The position numbers and the translations under genes were made by a program. Below, in pieces: positions 22,661-32,476 of a DNA stretch of 36,172 nt (its first letter is position 1; every line of letters starts with the position of its first letter). The stretch lies in the NCBI GenBank assembly GCA_018398765.1, contig JAHBMJ010001117.1, positions 1 to 36,172 on the forward strand, read 5' to 3'. Under the pieces are notes generated by a model, which was not told the origin of the DNA, ran no database searches, and saw only the letters and a program-made list of their open reading frames with translations. The stretch comes from Chromera velia (taxonomy: Eukaryota > Sar > Chromeraceae).

Positions 22661-24097
22661 ATGCAGCTGTCAGAATCAGATGACTTCAGCAATGGAACCT
22701 TCGAAAGTCCGGTCTCCAATTTTCGTCTGGCCAAAGATGTAGCAGAAGCTGTCAGTGTTACCGAGAGCCCACTCTTTTCTGCCAGACTTCTCACCTGTTG
22801 TGTCTCTGGACTTTTTGGGTCTCCTCCAGGCATCGACCTCCGTCTCCTCTCGATCGTCCCCGTCTCCGACTAGCAGACCATGAAGGGGGAGGGGTGGAAG
22901 TCGAAGAAGAAAGAGGGGAAGCTGTTGATCAAATCGAAGCAGAAAGAGAGGAAGAAAGAAGATGCAGCATGGGAAGACTTCGACAAGCAAATCGACAAGC
23001 TGAATTTGAGGTTCCAAGCGATGAAACGATCCAAGCTGAGTATCAGAGAGGCGGTCAAAAATTATCAGAAAACAGTTGGCGGTGGGGTTGTTCTGGTAGG
23101 CTCGCAGATCGATTCTCCCTGGGAACTCTACCGTCAGACAGATAAGCTGCTGGACTTCCGCATGCCTTGGACGAAAGAATGGATTCGGATCCAGTCTCCC
23201 GGCTTCCGTGGAACGAAATGTCAGATCGTTGAGGTGTGGGCGGCAGCATTGGAGGAGAGAGGCATTCCTTTCTGCATCCTATGGGGGACAGATCAGAGTG
23301 GCACGCTCTGTGAGCTTGAAGGGCAAGAACACCATCGTCATCCCCAGTTGCAAAAGCTCTCTGCAGCTGCTGTGGTTCTGAATCCCTCCCCCAGGGTCAT
23401 GCTCCTCCCTTCCCCATCAGCCCTTTCCCCTCCCAAGCAGACGTCTCTTCCCGTGCCTCCGACTCGAAGTGAAGGCATGAGGCCTCAACCTTTCTTTCAA
23501 GTTCCTCCCCACCCACCCAGCGGCTGCACCCGGAATTCTGTTGCCTCCCCGGTACAAAAAACCTGGGCCATGTCATCAAGCATCCAGACCCCCCCGAGCT
23601 TTCCTCCCAATCTTCTTTCCCCTTCACCCCCTCTCCTTCAGACACCCCCTCGCCCATTTCCCCTCGCAGCCCCCCCACCCCCACCGACTCAAACACCCGG
23701 TCTACCCATCGGAGTTCTCACCCAACACCCCTACCAACCCAACACCCTTCCACGGGCCCCACCTCCACCCCCACCGCGCGGACCTGCCCCTGGGATGGGC
23801 GGATATTTTTCTGAGGGCTTCAACGCCCGTCCCGGAACAGTGACTGTCCATCCACAGCTTCAAGTTCCCCCCCGCGGCATCGCAAGCTGCCCCCATCCTC
23901 AGACTCTCTTCGGGAGTCCCCACTCCGCTGTGAACAGCTGCTGGAGTCCGCAAGCTCTGCGCCTGTCCCCTGGCATGATGGCACACCCTTACAAAAGAGA
24001 CCTTTCTGCGCTTTCCGCAGAAGGAGAAAACACCCCTTCCCTCAGGCTGCCCAACTACATCATAAGGCCCAGGTCGAAGACAGAGATGCTCTTCTGA
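22661..24097 (+). CDS. Hypothetical protein, lysine-rich N-terminus, proline-rich tail
   Basis: The main frame starts at ATG 22880 and runs 405 codons to a TGA at 24095. It begins with a lysine-rich segment (KGEGWKSKKKEGKLLIKSKQ) and a helix (FDKQIDKLNLRFQAMKRSKL), continues with VGGGVVLVGSQIDSPWELYR and WTKEWIRIQSPGF, and ends in about 180 residues rich in Pro, Ser and His. A short frame at 22661-22873 (MQLSESDDFSNGTFESPVSN) may be an upstream exon. I do not recognise a family. The 22798-23145 stretch is also open and Glu-rich in another frame, and from 23817 a third frame looks coding, so an intron within the proline-rich, pyrimidine-heavy part (about 23390-23860) or frameshifts are possible. 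Confidence 0.5.
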
Positions 24098-24299
24098 ATC
24101 AGCGCGCACGCGGGGAGAGTGCGCAGTGCCTTCAGCAAGTGCAAGGAGAGGGTGCCAAAGCTGCGGCTGCTCAGTCAAATCCCGACACTGCTTGCAGGAT
24201 GCTCGGCTCAGGTACGGTTGGCTGGAGTTGGAGGCCCACTTACGGTCCCGTCACTGCAGTCAGACGTCCAGCGAAATCTGGGCCCCAGTCTGGCCCTCA
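23817..24299 (+). other. Alternative coding-like frame overlapping the proline-rich tail
   Basis: A 161-codon frame, offset from the main one, reads DSLRESPLRCEQLLESASSA, then QAAQLHHKAQVEDRDALLNQ and RARGESAQCLQQVQGEGAKA before a TGA. Its coiled-coil-like composition is at least as convincing as the proline-rich tail it overlaps. It could be the true 3' part of the gene after an intron, or the product of a frameshift. No start codon clearly belongs to it. Confidence 0.35.
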
Positions 24300-24851
24300 A
24301 TGAAGCGAGCACACCCAAAATTGGAAGGGGGGGTAGAAGAATTGACGTGCCTTGCGACTGAGGATAGCGCGTTTGAGTTTCTTTCCCCATGCACGAGTCA
24401 ATGCTTCCTGAGACGATTCAGAGAGGGCTCTGTCTGCGTGCGTCAGTCTGAGAGTTAGTGCTTCAAAGTCCAGAGTGTTCCTCAGAGGTACAGAGTCTCT
24501 GACCTGGAGGGGGAAGGTGTAAAGACGTACGTTCCTTTGCAAAGGAAAGAAAAGGTAATCAAACGGGCAGCGGTTCGTTTTCCTTCAACTTATGGTAGCT
24601 GCATGCGTATGGAAAGAGGGAGTGTAAGTATAGAATCGGATTCATTGAATGACTTGGTGAGAGCGACTGGAGAGAGAGACAAAGAGTCTCATCTGGACGT
24701 CTCTGTCATTCGTGTGGACGGCTGTGTTCTCCGCTTGATCGACGTTCTTACGCGTCCATTCATCTCAAAGTGCATCTGTCGAATGAAAAGATTGGGAAAG
24801 GGAGTGGGTTGCAATGGGGTCACCATGGGGGAGGTAGGCGTTTCGGTGTAA
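24126..24851 (+). pseudogene. Coding-like frame interrupted by one TAG
   Basis: One frame stays open from before 24126 to the TGA at 24849-24851, except for a TAG at 24456-24458. Before the TAG it includes CQSCGCSVKSRHCLQDARLR and LELEAHLRSRHC, a Cys/His spacing that recalls a zinc finger. After it come VQSVPQRYRVSDLEGEGVKT, YVPLQRKEKVIKRAAVRFP and HLDVSVIRVDGCVLRLIDVL, which look like real protein. The TAG could be a nonsense mutation, or the AG of a splice acceptor. No family is recognised. Confidence 0.35.
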
Positions 24852-25217
24852 GTTTCAGTGCTCCTGGGGACTGCCGGGCAGAGACGGGAAAAGCAGGAAT
24901 GACAGATAGAAATTCTGCATGTCTATCCATCTGCCACCACCGTTTCTCTTTCCATCATGCGACGCTTTTGATTTGCGATTGTGTCTGGCGTGTGTGTGTG
25001 AATGATGGATGCATACTATAATTCTGCACCCCCCGCTGACTGGCTCGATGATTCGATTTTTTCCCCTGATCGATGGGGGGAAAGGGAGGCCCTCTGGGAC
25101 GTCGCCCTAGCGGAGGAAGAGAAAAGAAGAAAAAGTGGGAGTGGGAAACTCACCACTTTTTGAAACCAAAGGCCCTGAGTTCATGAATGAGAGCCTTGTA
25201 TAGTTTTATCCTTGTAG
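24852..25217. other. No gene seen
   Basis: There are short open frames only. The region ends with a run of purines and GC-rich sequence (25020-25180) and then passes abruptly into the AT-rich foldback element. Confidence 0.5.
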
Positions 25218-25878
25218 CTAGGATTTTATGGGATTTTACACTAGGATTTTACAGGATTTTACTAGGAATTTCATGACCGGGGGATTTTAGCCTAGATTTT
25301 AGCCTAGCTCTTAGCTAAAATTTTACTAAAGTTTATAGATTTTTAGCTAGGAGTCTAGTAGCGAAGTATTAAGCTAGGATTTTAGTTGAAATCTTATAAA
25401 ATTCCTATTAAATTTCTAGTAAAATAATTTAAATTTTTAGAAAACAATGTTTAAGTTATTTTTTTGTAAATTATGATAACTTAGAAATTAATATTAATTA
25501 TACGGGATAATGTCAGGATTACATTGTGTTCGGAACCTTCAGGTCCAGATCCTTAGACTTGTGTGCCAGTTGTTTGACATGTTGCTTATACATATTGCTA
25601 TATTAGAAATATATTAGTAATCAGTGTCAATCACCATCAATATCAATTTATAAGTATTTATAACTCATTATACTTCAGTAACTTCACGAGAAATTCTCAA
25701 ATTGACCTTTAAACATTCATATTTGTTAAAACTCCTAGCTTTGAGGAGAAGCATTTCAAATCTAATTAATAGTCCGCTAGATTCCTGGCTAAAAACTCAT
25801 AAAATTTTATGAAAACCTATACAGCTAAAATCCTATAAAATCCTGTAAAATCCTATGTAAAGTCCCATAAAATCCTAT
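25218..25878. mobile_element. Foldback or MITE-like element with long inverted repeats
   Basis: The left arm 25218-25266, built of GGATTTTA units, is nearly the reverse complement of the right arm 25832-25878, built of TAAAATCC units. The order of sub-blocks is kept (ATGGGATTTTACA against TGTAAAGTCCCAT). More scattered copies of the GATTTTAGC unit lie inward on the left (25281-25400), and inverted ones on the right (25740-25830), so the pairing continues loosely. The centre is AT-rich and has no gene. Confidence 0.6.
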
Positions 25879-25926
25879 GTCAGGATTCAGGAGTGAGTGA
25901 GTGAGAAAACGACTGGGTAACTAAGT

Positions 25927-25981
25927 GTGAGCGTGAGCGTGAGTCTGTATATGTGTGTATGTGTGTATGTGTGTGTATGTG

Positions 25982-26027
<46 letters not shown>

Positions 26028-26034
26028 TGTGTAT

Positions 26035-26068
<34 letters not shown>

Positions 26069-26094
26069 CACTGTGTGTGTGTGTGTGTGTGACA

Positions 26095-26129
<35 letters not shown>

Positions 26130-26141
26130 ACTGTATGTGTC

Positions 26142-26173
<32 letters not shown>

Positions 26174-26186
26174 TGAGAGCGAAAGC

Positions 26187-26219
<33 letters not shown>

Positions 26220-26259
26220 GGCGCGCGCGCGCGAGAGAGAGAGAGAGAGCGAGAGAAAG

Positions 26260-26298
<39 letters not shown>

Positions 26299-26312
26299 AA
26301 AGAACGCGAGAA
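25927..26312. repeat. Compound TG / GA microsatellite
   Basis: TG runs (25945-26155) pass directly into GA runs (26155-26310), with a GCGCGCGCGCGC core at 26220-26232. Alternating purine/pyrimidine and pure purine blocks of this kind can form unusual DNA structures. Open frames across it are artefacts. Confidence 0.95.
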
Positions 26313-26734
26313 TCTGATGAATTGGGGGGAAGAGATGCACATTGCACATACGTACGTACTTCCACGCGTACATATGTGTAGTCTGTCTGAATTGCGGTCG
26401 ATCTTGCATGTGGTTGGGCGGCTGGATGCAGCTTAATTCATATTTGGAGCAGGAAGAGTCTGACACACAACATGTGAATCATGTTGTGTTTCTGCAGACA
26501 AGTCTAAATCCTTGATGGTGAAAAGACATAATCGCATGTGGACACGTACATACATCTCTGCATAATCTGTCAATGACATGGCCGACGTCTACAGAACAAG
26601 GTTCTGAGACATACACATGAAAGGAATTTCAGCATTACAGATTCACGCAACCTCCCCCCCCTAAGGCTTCTCGCGGTGTTCTCCAAAGGCCCGGCGACCA
26701 ATGTGATGCCAGCCAGGAGACGGGCCCCGCAGGA
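26313..26734. other. No gene seen
   Basis: Nothing convincing is coding on either strand, and no clear repeat is seen before the duplicated block that begins at about 26735. Confidence 0.5.
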
Positions 26735-27241
26735 TTCCATACACAACAAGTAAAACATGTCCATACACAACAAGAATGAAAAAAGAAGGGTGATTAAATG
26801 AAGGGAGACAACAAACGATAAGAAAGAGGTAATTCAACAAACAATAGAAGAGAGAAGGAGGAGTGAAGAGAGAAGGAGCACGGATCTTCAGTTTTATTCT
26901 TTTGTTTTCCATATTTTCGTATAATGCAAGTATGAAGACCTAGCTCCTTTTACCTCCTTTGCTTCAGATATCCTTCATTTCTTCTTTTCTCTCTAATTGC
27001 TTTCGCTCTTCTTTAAAAATTTGTGATTTCGTTCGTGTTCTTTGTATCGCTTTTCCCTTCTTTGCTTTCATTCGAAATGATCTGCTCTAAATTTGTTCTC
27101 CGTTCAAACCATGGAAAATGGGTTTGCGAAGAGGCGACATCCTTTTCGAATCCAAAGATGCCGGAACAAAGAGAAGCGATCCCTAGCTCCGCATACTGTA
27201 GGGAGAGGCTTCTCTGTCGGCTCTCAAGAGTCAGAAATCGC
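26735..27241. repeat. Direct duplication, copy 1
   Basis: From CCATACACAACAAG onward this matches 28029-28492 with scattered substitutions and short indels over about 465 bases. It starts with two tandem copies of CCATACACAACAAG (26736 and 26760). In both copies one plus frame stays open and reads similar peptides (VCEEATSFSN, PEQREAIPSS), while a minus frame reads KIRAPSLFTPPSLFYCLLNY. Neither is recognised. The copies may be long terminal repeats or a local segmental duplication. Confidence 0.7.
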
Positions 27242-28028
27242 ATTTTGCAAAACGAAAGAATCGATTCGTCAGGCAGATCTGCATGTGCTTGTCCTCCAAA
27301 GGTGGGATGGATATGGAGAACGAATGATGGGGAGGGCTGTATTCCTTGTGGCGATCATGATATGTTTTCTTCTGAACAGAGAAAAGAAGGGAATTCGATT
27401 TCTTTCTGTTTGAACGGTCACATTCTTCTTTGTACGTTGTTTAGCTGTCTTGTAAAGTGAGATGGCATTGATATATGCTCATCGTCGGATCGAGTTATCG
27501 AACAGTCGCATAACAGATAGACAGGGAGGGTAGGTTTCTGCGGGTTTGTCGCTGTAGCTCTGTTTCTGACCAATCTTTAACTTGGTCTCGTTCGTTTTCT
27601 TCTGTGCCTTCAGATAGCTAGCGAACGTTTTCTTCTTTAGACCGCGTGAGAGGTGAGAGATAGAGGAGGAAAAGACCAATCGGGGAAAAGAAGAGACTCT
27701 GAGGTAACCAAGTTATGAGGTTGCATGTAAAGGAAAAGAAGAAAAGCAAGACGCTAAAAACAAGCAACTTTGAAGGCGGATGATGCCGTGGATCTTGAAA
27801 ATTAAAAGAAGGAAGAGGCAGAAGTGGTAGATGTCACGCTTACACAGTCGTCAGTCGAGTGTATTCTTTCCTATCTAGTTTCCTATAAAAGATCAAACAA
27901 GACCAAGAAAGGAATAACTCCCAGACTTTCTGCATACTTTGCCTCTTTTCCTTTTCCCACAGCCCCCCTAACATGCTCTCTCTTCTCGAAGAAGAGGAAG
28001 CGATAAACGACTTCTCGGAGAAAGACAT
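27242..28028. other. Sequence between the two duplicated blocks
   Basis: This 787-base spacer shows no clear gene. A plus frame continues out of copy 1 to about 27413 (MENGFAKRRHPFRIQRCRNK at its start, within copy 1) but has no family match that I know. There is no reverse transcriptase or integrase motif, and I cannot identify a tRNA primer-binding site, so an LTR element would have to be non-autonomous. Confidence 0.4.
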
Positions 28029-28492
28029 TTCCATACACAACAAGAGTGAAGAAAGCACAGTGATTAAATGAAGGGAGACAATAAACGACAAGAAAGAGGT
28101 AATTCAACAAACAATAGAAGAGAGAAGGAGGAGTGAAGAGAGAAGGAGCACGGATCTTCAGTTTCATTCTTTTGTTTTCCGTATTTTTGCATAATGCAAG
28201 TATGAAGACCTAGCTCTTTTTGCCTCCTTTGCTTCGGATCCTTCATTTCTTCTTTTCTCTCTAATTGCTTTCGCTCTTCTTTAAAAATTTGTGATTTCGT
28301 TCGTGTTCTTTGCATCGCTTTTCCCTTCTTTGCTTTCATTCTGATCTGAATTTGTTCTCCGTTCAGACCACGGGAAACGGGTTTGTGAAGAGGCGACATC
28401 CTTTTCGAATCTAAAGGTGCCGGAACAAAGAGAAGCAATCCCTAGCTCCACATACCGTTGGGGGAGGCTTCTCTGTCAGCTCTCTCAGAAAT
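28029..28492. repeat. Direct duplication, copy 2
   Basis: This is the partner of 26735-27241, in the same orientation about 1,270 bases away. It lacks the first of the two tandem CCATACACAACAAG units and has small deletions near 28237 and 28343. Its right edge falls about 285 bases from the 3' end of the minus-strand gene at 28778. Confidence 0.7.
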
Positions 28493-28777
28493 ATAGTGCA
28501 CTTTCACACCAACCCTTCTTTCGTTCAATCGATCTCCCTTTTCTCGATTCTGCGGCTACTCTGTCCCTCCTTCATCGATCCGCACATATTTCCCTATGCT
28601 CGACTTCTCCTATGCAGATCAGAAGTCCCAAGCTGAGCCTCAGGCTCATCACACGCCCTCGATCCTACCCTGATCGATGTTCTCGTGCATACATATCATG
28701 TAATACGTGTTCGATCGATCGAGCAGTCCCGCCTCCTCCCCTCCCCTGCCCTCGATCGTGCAACCTCAATTTCTCAG
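28493..28777. other. No gene seen; 3' flank of minus-strand gene
   Basis: Pyrimidine-rich sequence with a few CGATCGAT palindromes. It would contain the 3' untranslated region and polyadenylation site of the gene ending at 28778, though no clear signal stands out. Confidence 0.4.
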
Positions 28778-29405
28778 CTAGTGCTCCAGAAGAAAGAGAG
28801 AGAAAGTCTTTGTTGCATTTGTTACCATCGTGTGGGTATCAAGCTTCACCATCCCCCCCGCTTCTTTCAGGATGAACATGTTGTCCCTCTCGTCGTACCC
28901 AACCACCAGCACATACCAAGGGGCAGTCCCTGGACTAGTCCCTGGAGGACTGACTCTGTCAGAGAGGGCAGCACATAGGGCAGCCAAGAAAGGGGCCTCT
29001 CCAACTCTCCCCTCCAAAAAACGCTGTCTGCAGAGGTATTCTTGAAGTTCTCCTCCACCCTGCACTGCAGAGAGAGACAGTGGAGAGAGGGGCTCCACTA
29101 CCATCCTTGTTCGTCGTGCAGTGTCTTGACAGCTCTGCCTTGCTACTCTCTGCATATCATCACCCTGCAAAGTCTCACCGACCAGGTCTTTCAACCCACC
29201 AAGAGATAGGGCGGTGCGGATCTGATCCCCCTCTTTCCAGGACTCTTCCCTAGGACTCTTCCGAAGTCAGTCTGTTGCAGGTGGAAGCAACACCGCAGAG
29301 GAGATCCTCAACGCGGGCCCACCCAACCTCCTCCCTCCTCCAGTCCTCCTCAGACATCTCTTCTCTCTCTACTACACCCATGTCTTGAATCAACACAAGC
29401 AAAAT
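28778..29405 (-). CDS. 3' coding part with frame-breaking duplication
   Basis: Directly after the TAA at 29406-29408 the same frame stays open with MGVVEREEMSEEDWRREEVG and GWARVEDLLCGVASTCNRLT, until a TAG created by the 13-bp duplication. From there a shifted frame gives KEGDQIRTALSLGGLKDLVG, AALSDRVSPPGTSPGTAPWY and VLVVGYDERDNMFILKEAGG, ending at a stop at 28778-28780. The two halves join smoothly only if one duplication unit is ignored. No family is recognised. Confidence 0.5.
29239..29262. repeat. 13-bp tandem duplication
   Basis: AGGACTCTTCC occurs at 29239-29249 and again at 29252-29262, offset by 13 bases. Because 13 is not a multiple of three, it shifts the minus-strand reading frame and creates a TAG. 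Confidence 0.85.
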
Positions 29406-30293
29406 TTAATCCTGAGGGCGGACTTCGTACCCGCTGGGCAGTGCATCAACGACTGAGACAAGCTCGTCAGAACCTGCCCTCTTCCTGTTTATCCACTCGA
29501 CACAGGAGTCGTAGATCGCTCTCTGCCCGTCTGGGTGACGAAGTCGTCTCACACTCAACAGGAAGTCTTTGAAGAGATGGGAGATGGAAATCTGGTGGCA
29601 GGTCAGGTGCTCATCCAGACTTGCGAAGGCAAAGAACAACCGCGCCCCGTGAATGCTGCAAGGAGTCATGCTTGAGCCAAAGAAGAAGGGAAGGTGGCGG
29701 GTTCCGGCTGAAGGCACACCAAACGACACAGCGAGGACTGGTGTGAGCTTCAGCCTGAGGGTCTGATCAAGAGGTAAGGAGACTTCTTTGTCTGCGTCCT
29801 CCTCCTTTTCACTCTGCTTCTGTTTCTGTGCGTCAGTCTCGATGTCCATCGGTTGGCTGGGAACATTCTCTTGTGAAGATTTGGAGGGGGGGGGGAAATC
29901 GATGGCGCTACATTCTTTCTCCTGACACAACGTCTCACTGAGAGGTCCATCCTCACTTTCACGACACTCACTCAGTCTGTCACAGTGGGGCCGCTCTTCC
30001 TTCTTTTGCGGCGGCAAAAGGACAGGTGTAGCCTCGAGGACAGGCGAAGGGAATGGAAATGAAGGTGGTACTTTTGCTTCCTCTTGAACTTCTTTGCCCG
30101 GCTATTCTCCGATGCACCCCTGCAGTTGTTCGAAATGACTCTCGAAAGCCATACGTCTCCCTTTCTCCATGACGAACGACAACGTCCTCCCAAGGTCAGG
30201 CACCGACCACGCAGAACCACAGCCCATCTCTCGCAGCTTCTTTTCCTGCTCCTGCCCGTTCCTCATCGATGTACCCACTGTATCGAGAATGCC
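29406..30293 (-). CDS. Long exon with one internal TAG
   Basis: It begins after a CCTGCAG acceptor. The frame is open for 888 bases except for the TAG at 30102-30104. Before it lies GRTLSFVMEKGRRMAFESHF; after it come a proline-rich stretch (VPPSFPFPSPVLEATPVLLP), an acidic/Gln stretch (DIETDAQKQKQSEKEEDADK) and a globular end with RLFFAFASLDEHLTCHQIS and YDSCVEWINRKRAG. A gene model may begin at the ATG at 30017. A short intron hiding the TAG is conceivable (57 bases, donor in CGAGAGTC, acceptor TTCAAG), but the hidden sequence itself looks coding. Confidence 0.55.
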
Positions 30294-30634
30294 CTGCAGG
30301 CATGAATACATGTGGGTGCGTGCATGAAGACGTGAACCTTAAGGTTAAGGGGCACGCGAGTCTGTTGATAAACATAATCGGACTTCTAGATCGATCACCA
30401 AAGAGAGCTTAGGGAGCTAGCTAGAAGAAGAACTGCATGTACTGCAAGCACACAATGTTATCTATCTTCCCGCTGATCGAACCGATTGACGGAAGGGAAT
30501 TAAGGAAGACAGGTGCACCTGCAGACCGTCAGCTCAGTAGCCAGAGAAGAAGTGAAAGAGAGAAAGATACATATGCATGCATGCAGTGACTGTCGGTTCC
30601 TGAGAGTGCATACGTGGAAACCGAACCAACTGAC

Positions 30635-30817
30635 CTGCATCTGGTGCAGTACTGCTTCTGCAGAAACCAGTCGCTCCTCCGATGCTGCCAGCTTTTTTTG
30701 AAGAAGCTGCAGCTCCTCTTCTCCTGACACCATGCCTGCAGACCCGGCAGACGAGCGTCTTCTGCCCATTCTCCCCATGATGGCAACGGTCGAGTCAGAT
30801 CTAAAGTTCCGCATCAT
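30635..30817 (-). CDS. Exon with coiled coil, likely start MMRNF
   Basis: A 61-codon exon runs from ATG-ATG at 30817 to a GTCAGT donor at 30634. It reads RSDSTVAIMGRMGRRRSSAG followed by the helical EEELQLLQKKLAASEERLVS and EAVLHQMQ. It joins in phase 0 to GILDTVGTSMRNGQEQEKKL at 30293, which continues the helix. The ATG could be the true start, or the ATAG just before it could be an acceptor linking it to the upstream exons at 31588-32476. Confidence 0.6.
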
Positions 30818-31566
30818 CTATGCGTGTTGTTTCACTATAATTCTGCAAGACTCAAAAAGGGGGTATGATCACAATGAAATAAAAAAAGATAGATAATCTA
30901 TGGATAGACAGCTGGGGCAGCCGGCGGCAAAAAGCAAAACGAGAAGGCTGCATTGCAGGCAGAAAAAATAGACACAATGCGGGCGAGACCGGGAAAGGTA
31001 GGTGCATTGTGGGCATCTAGATTTAGAGAATGTGATGGAGAACAGTGACGGTGACTGTCACGGAAACATTTTTGAGATTGGCCTTGTCTGTCAACTTCAG
31101 GAGATTGAAAGAGGTTGTGGCTCAGACTGTAGCCAAAGACTCACCGATTTTCCTTTGTGTGTCCTTCCGTCTCCATTCCTTTTTCCCCTTGCAAGTTCTC
31201 TAGTACGGTCTCGTTAATGGATGGCATCTGCATTCCCTCGATCAGGCGAAGGGGGGCCGGGGGGGGGGGAAACAGTTGATTAAAATACGAAAAGAATGCA
31301 TGAATATGAGGTAAAGGGAGAGAGATTAGAGATCAATCGCCGATGCAAAGTCATCGTGTATGGGCTGACTGCCATTGCCCATGCACCAAATCTAATCGAG
31401 TGAAACTAGGAGCGAAATTTGGTGATCCACTAGCTAGGGTGATCCATTAGTTATCCAACAGTCTGAGACCTCAAACATATCATCTAATGTAATAAGTATG
31501 TGTTTGTGCGTCTGCATGCTCACTTATATACCTGGCAAGGCATGCCCTTGTATGCCGCTTCATTCA
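30818..31566. other. Intron or intergenic spacer, no gene seen
   Basis: This is either an intron of the minus-strand gene or the gap between two genes. A G homopolymer run lies at 31259-31269, and TAGATAGATAATCTATGGATAG-type imperfect palindromic sequence sits near 30887-30909. No protein-like frame is found. Confidence 0.5.
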
Positions 31567-31587
31567 TTAAGCCCCCTGTAAACGGAC

Positions 31588-32476
31588 CTTGAGAGTTGGA
31601 GTGAGATCCTCTTTCAGAGGAGTCTCTCCCGTGTCCACTTCGATGATGCGTACGTCAGATACAATTGCATCCACAGCTTGAAGCTCCGATGAGCGTCTGT
31701 GTGTGATGACGCCTTCAGAGGGCTCCTTGCTGCGCAGTGCCAGGTCTTCCTGTCGGATGTATTTCAAACCCCTCTACCCGTTCTGCAGCAAGCCGGTGCT
31801 CCTCCCTCTGCCCCCACCTCGAGAAGAAAACACTCTCCCCAAATACCCCTTCTAAGGCTCTGCACCAATCTGAACCACCCTCCCTCCTTGCAGTCCCAGT
31901 CCACTTCCAAGGTCCATCGAGGGCCCCCCGAGGCCACCCACTCAAACTCAAACTCCCCTGCTCCCTGCAAGACCTTCACCGTTTGCATTTCTGAATGACC
32001 CACTCTCTTGTACGTTCCTGCATTGGTGTATAATGCATGGAAAGCATCAACACGAAAAAGCCGATACAAGAGTACCACGCGCAGATGACTCAAACTTTAC
32101 CAGACTGAAGGTCAGTCAAACAACAAGGCAAAGCTGCAACGTGATGGTTTAGCAAACTTTAAGCGCATAGAAACTCTGTCGATGGTATACACAGCTATAT
32201 ATATATACATAGACCAACCTGGAATCTGTATCCACTCGAACGTTTTCACCTTCACCATCCGATGACCCCGGAACGTGAAGCCCTCCTCTGTTTCTGTCTC
32301 AAACAGTCTGAAATGGTTGTACTCATCCAGCTTGGCACCTGACTGGTTATGCAGACAATTAGATGATGTGCGCAATTTCTTCTTCCCCTCGTCGACTGTG
32401 AGAGACCAGGAAGCTCCACTCTAGTCCACCTACTTAAGCTTGGAAGGGTCTTCCTCGTCCCGCTGGATCCTTCCAT
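31588..32476 (-). CDS. Upstream exons of the minus-strand gene
   Basis: The exons are 32434-32476, 32219-32338, 31818-31990 and 31588-31749, with donors GTAGGT, GTTGGT, GTGGGG and GTCCGT. The first three joins keep phase (1, 1, 0). The acceptor before the last could be GACAG at 31750 or GTAG slightly upstream. The segment reads RGHRMVKVKTFEWIQIP, then MQTVKVLQGAGEFEFEWVAS, then EGGWFRLVQSLRRGIWGECF. Alternating aromatic and charged residues suggest a beta-sandwich or PH-like fold, but no family motif is certain. Confidence 0.55.

Larger units (their letters stand above)
28778..32476 (-). pseudogene. Minus-strand multi-exon gene of unknown function, possibly decaying
   Basis: Exons joined by matching phase are 32434-32476 (ATG at 32476), 32219-32338, 31818-31990 and about 31588-31749, then 30635-30817 and 30293 downward. 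The upstream set reads EYNHFRLFETETEEGFTFRG, FEFEWVASGGPRWTLEVDWD and VDAIVSDVRIIEVDTGETPL, a beta-rich pattern. The downstream set has a helix (EEELQLLQKKLAASEERLVS) and later HLPFFFGSSMTPCSIHGARL. Whether 31588 joins to 30817 (both phase 0) is a guess; they could be two genes, the first ending with TAA at 31567. In the downstream part the open frame is crossed by TAG (30102-30104), TAA (29406-29408) and a 13-bp duplication that shifts the frame near 29250. I do not recognise the family. Confidence 0.5.

Noticed and set aside
28778-30293. Reassigned stop codons (TAA/TAG = Gln)
   Set aside because: The large TBC gene in the same window has no internal TAA or TAG in its joined exons and ends with TAG, so a reassigned code is very unlikely.
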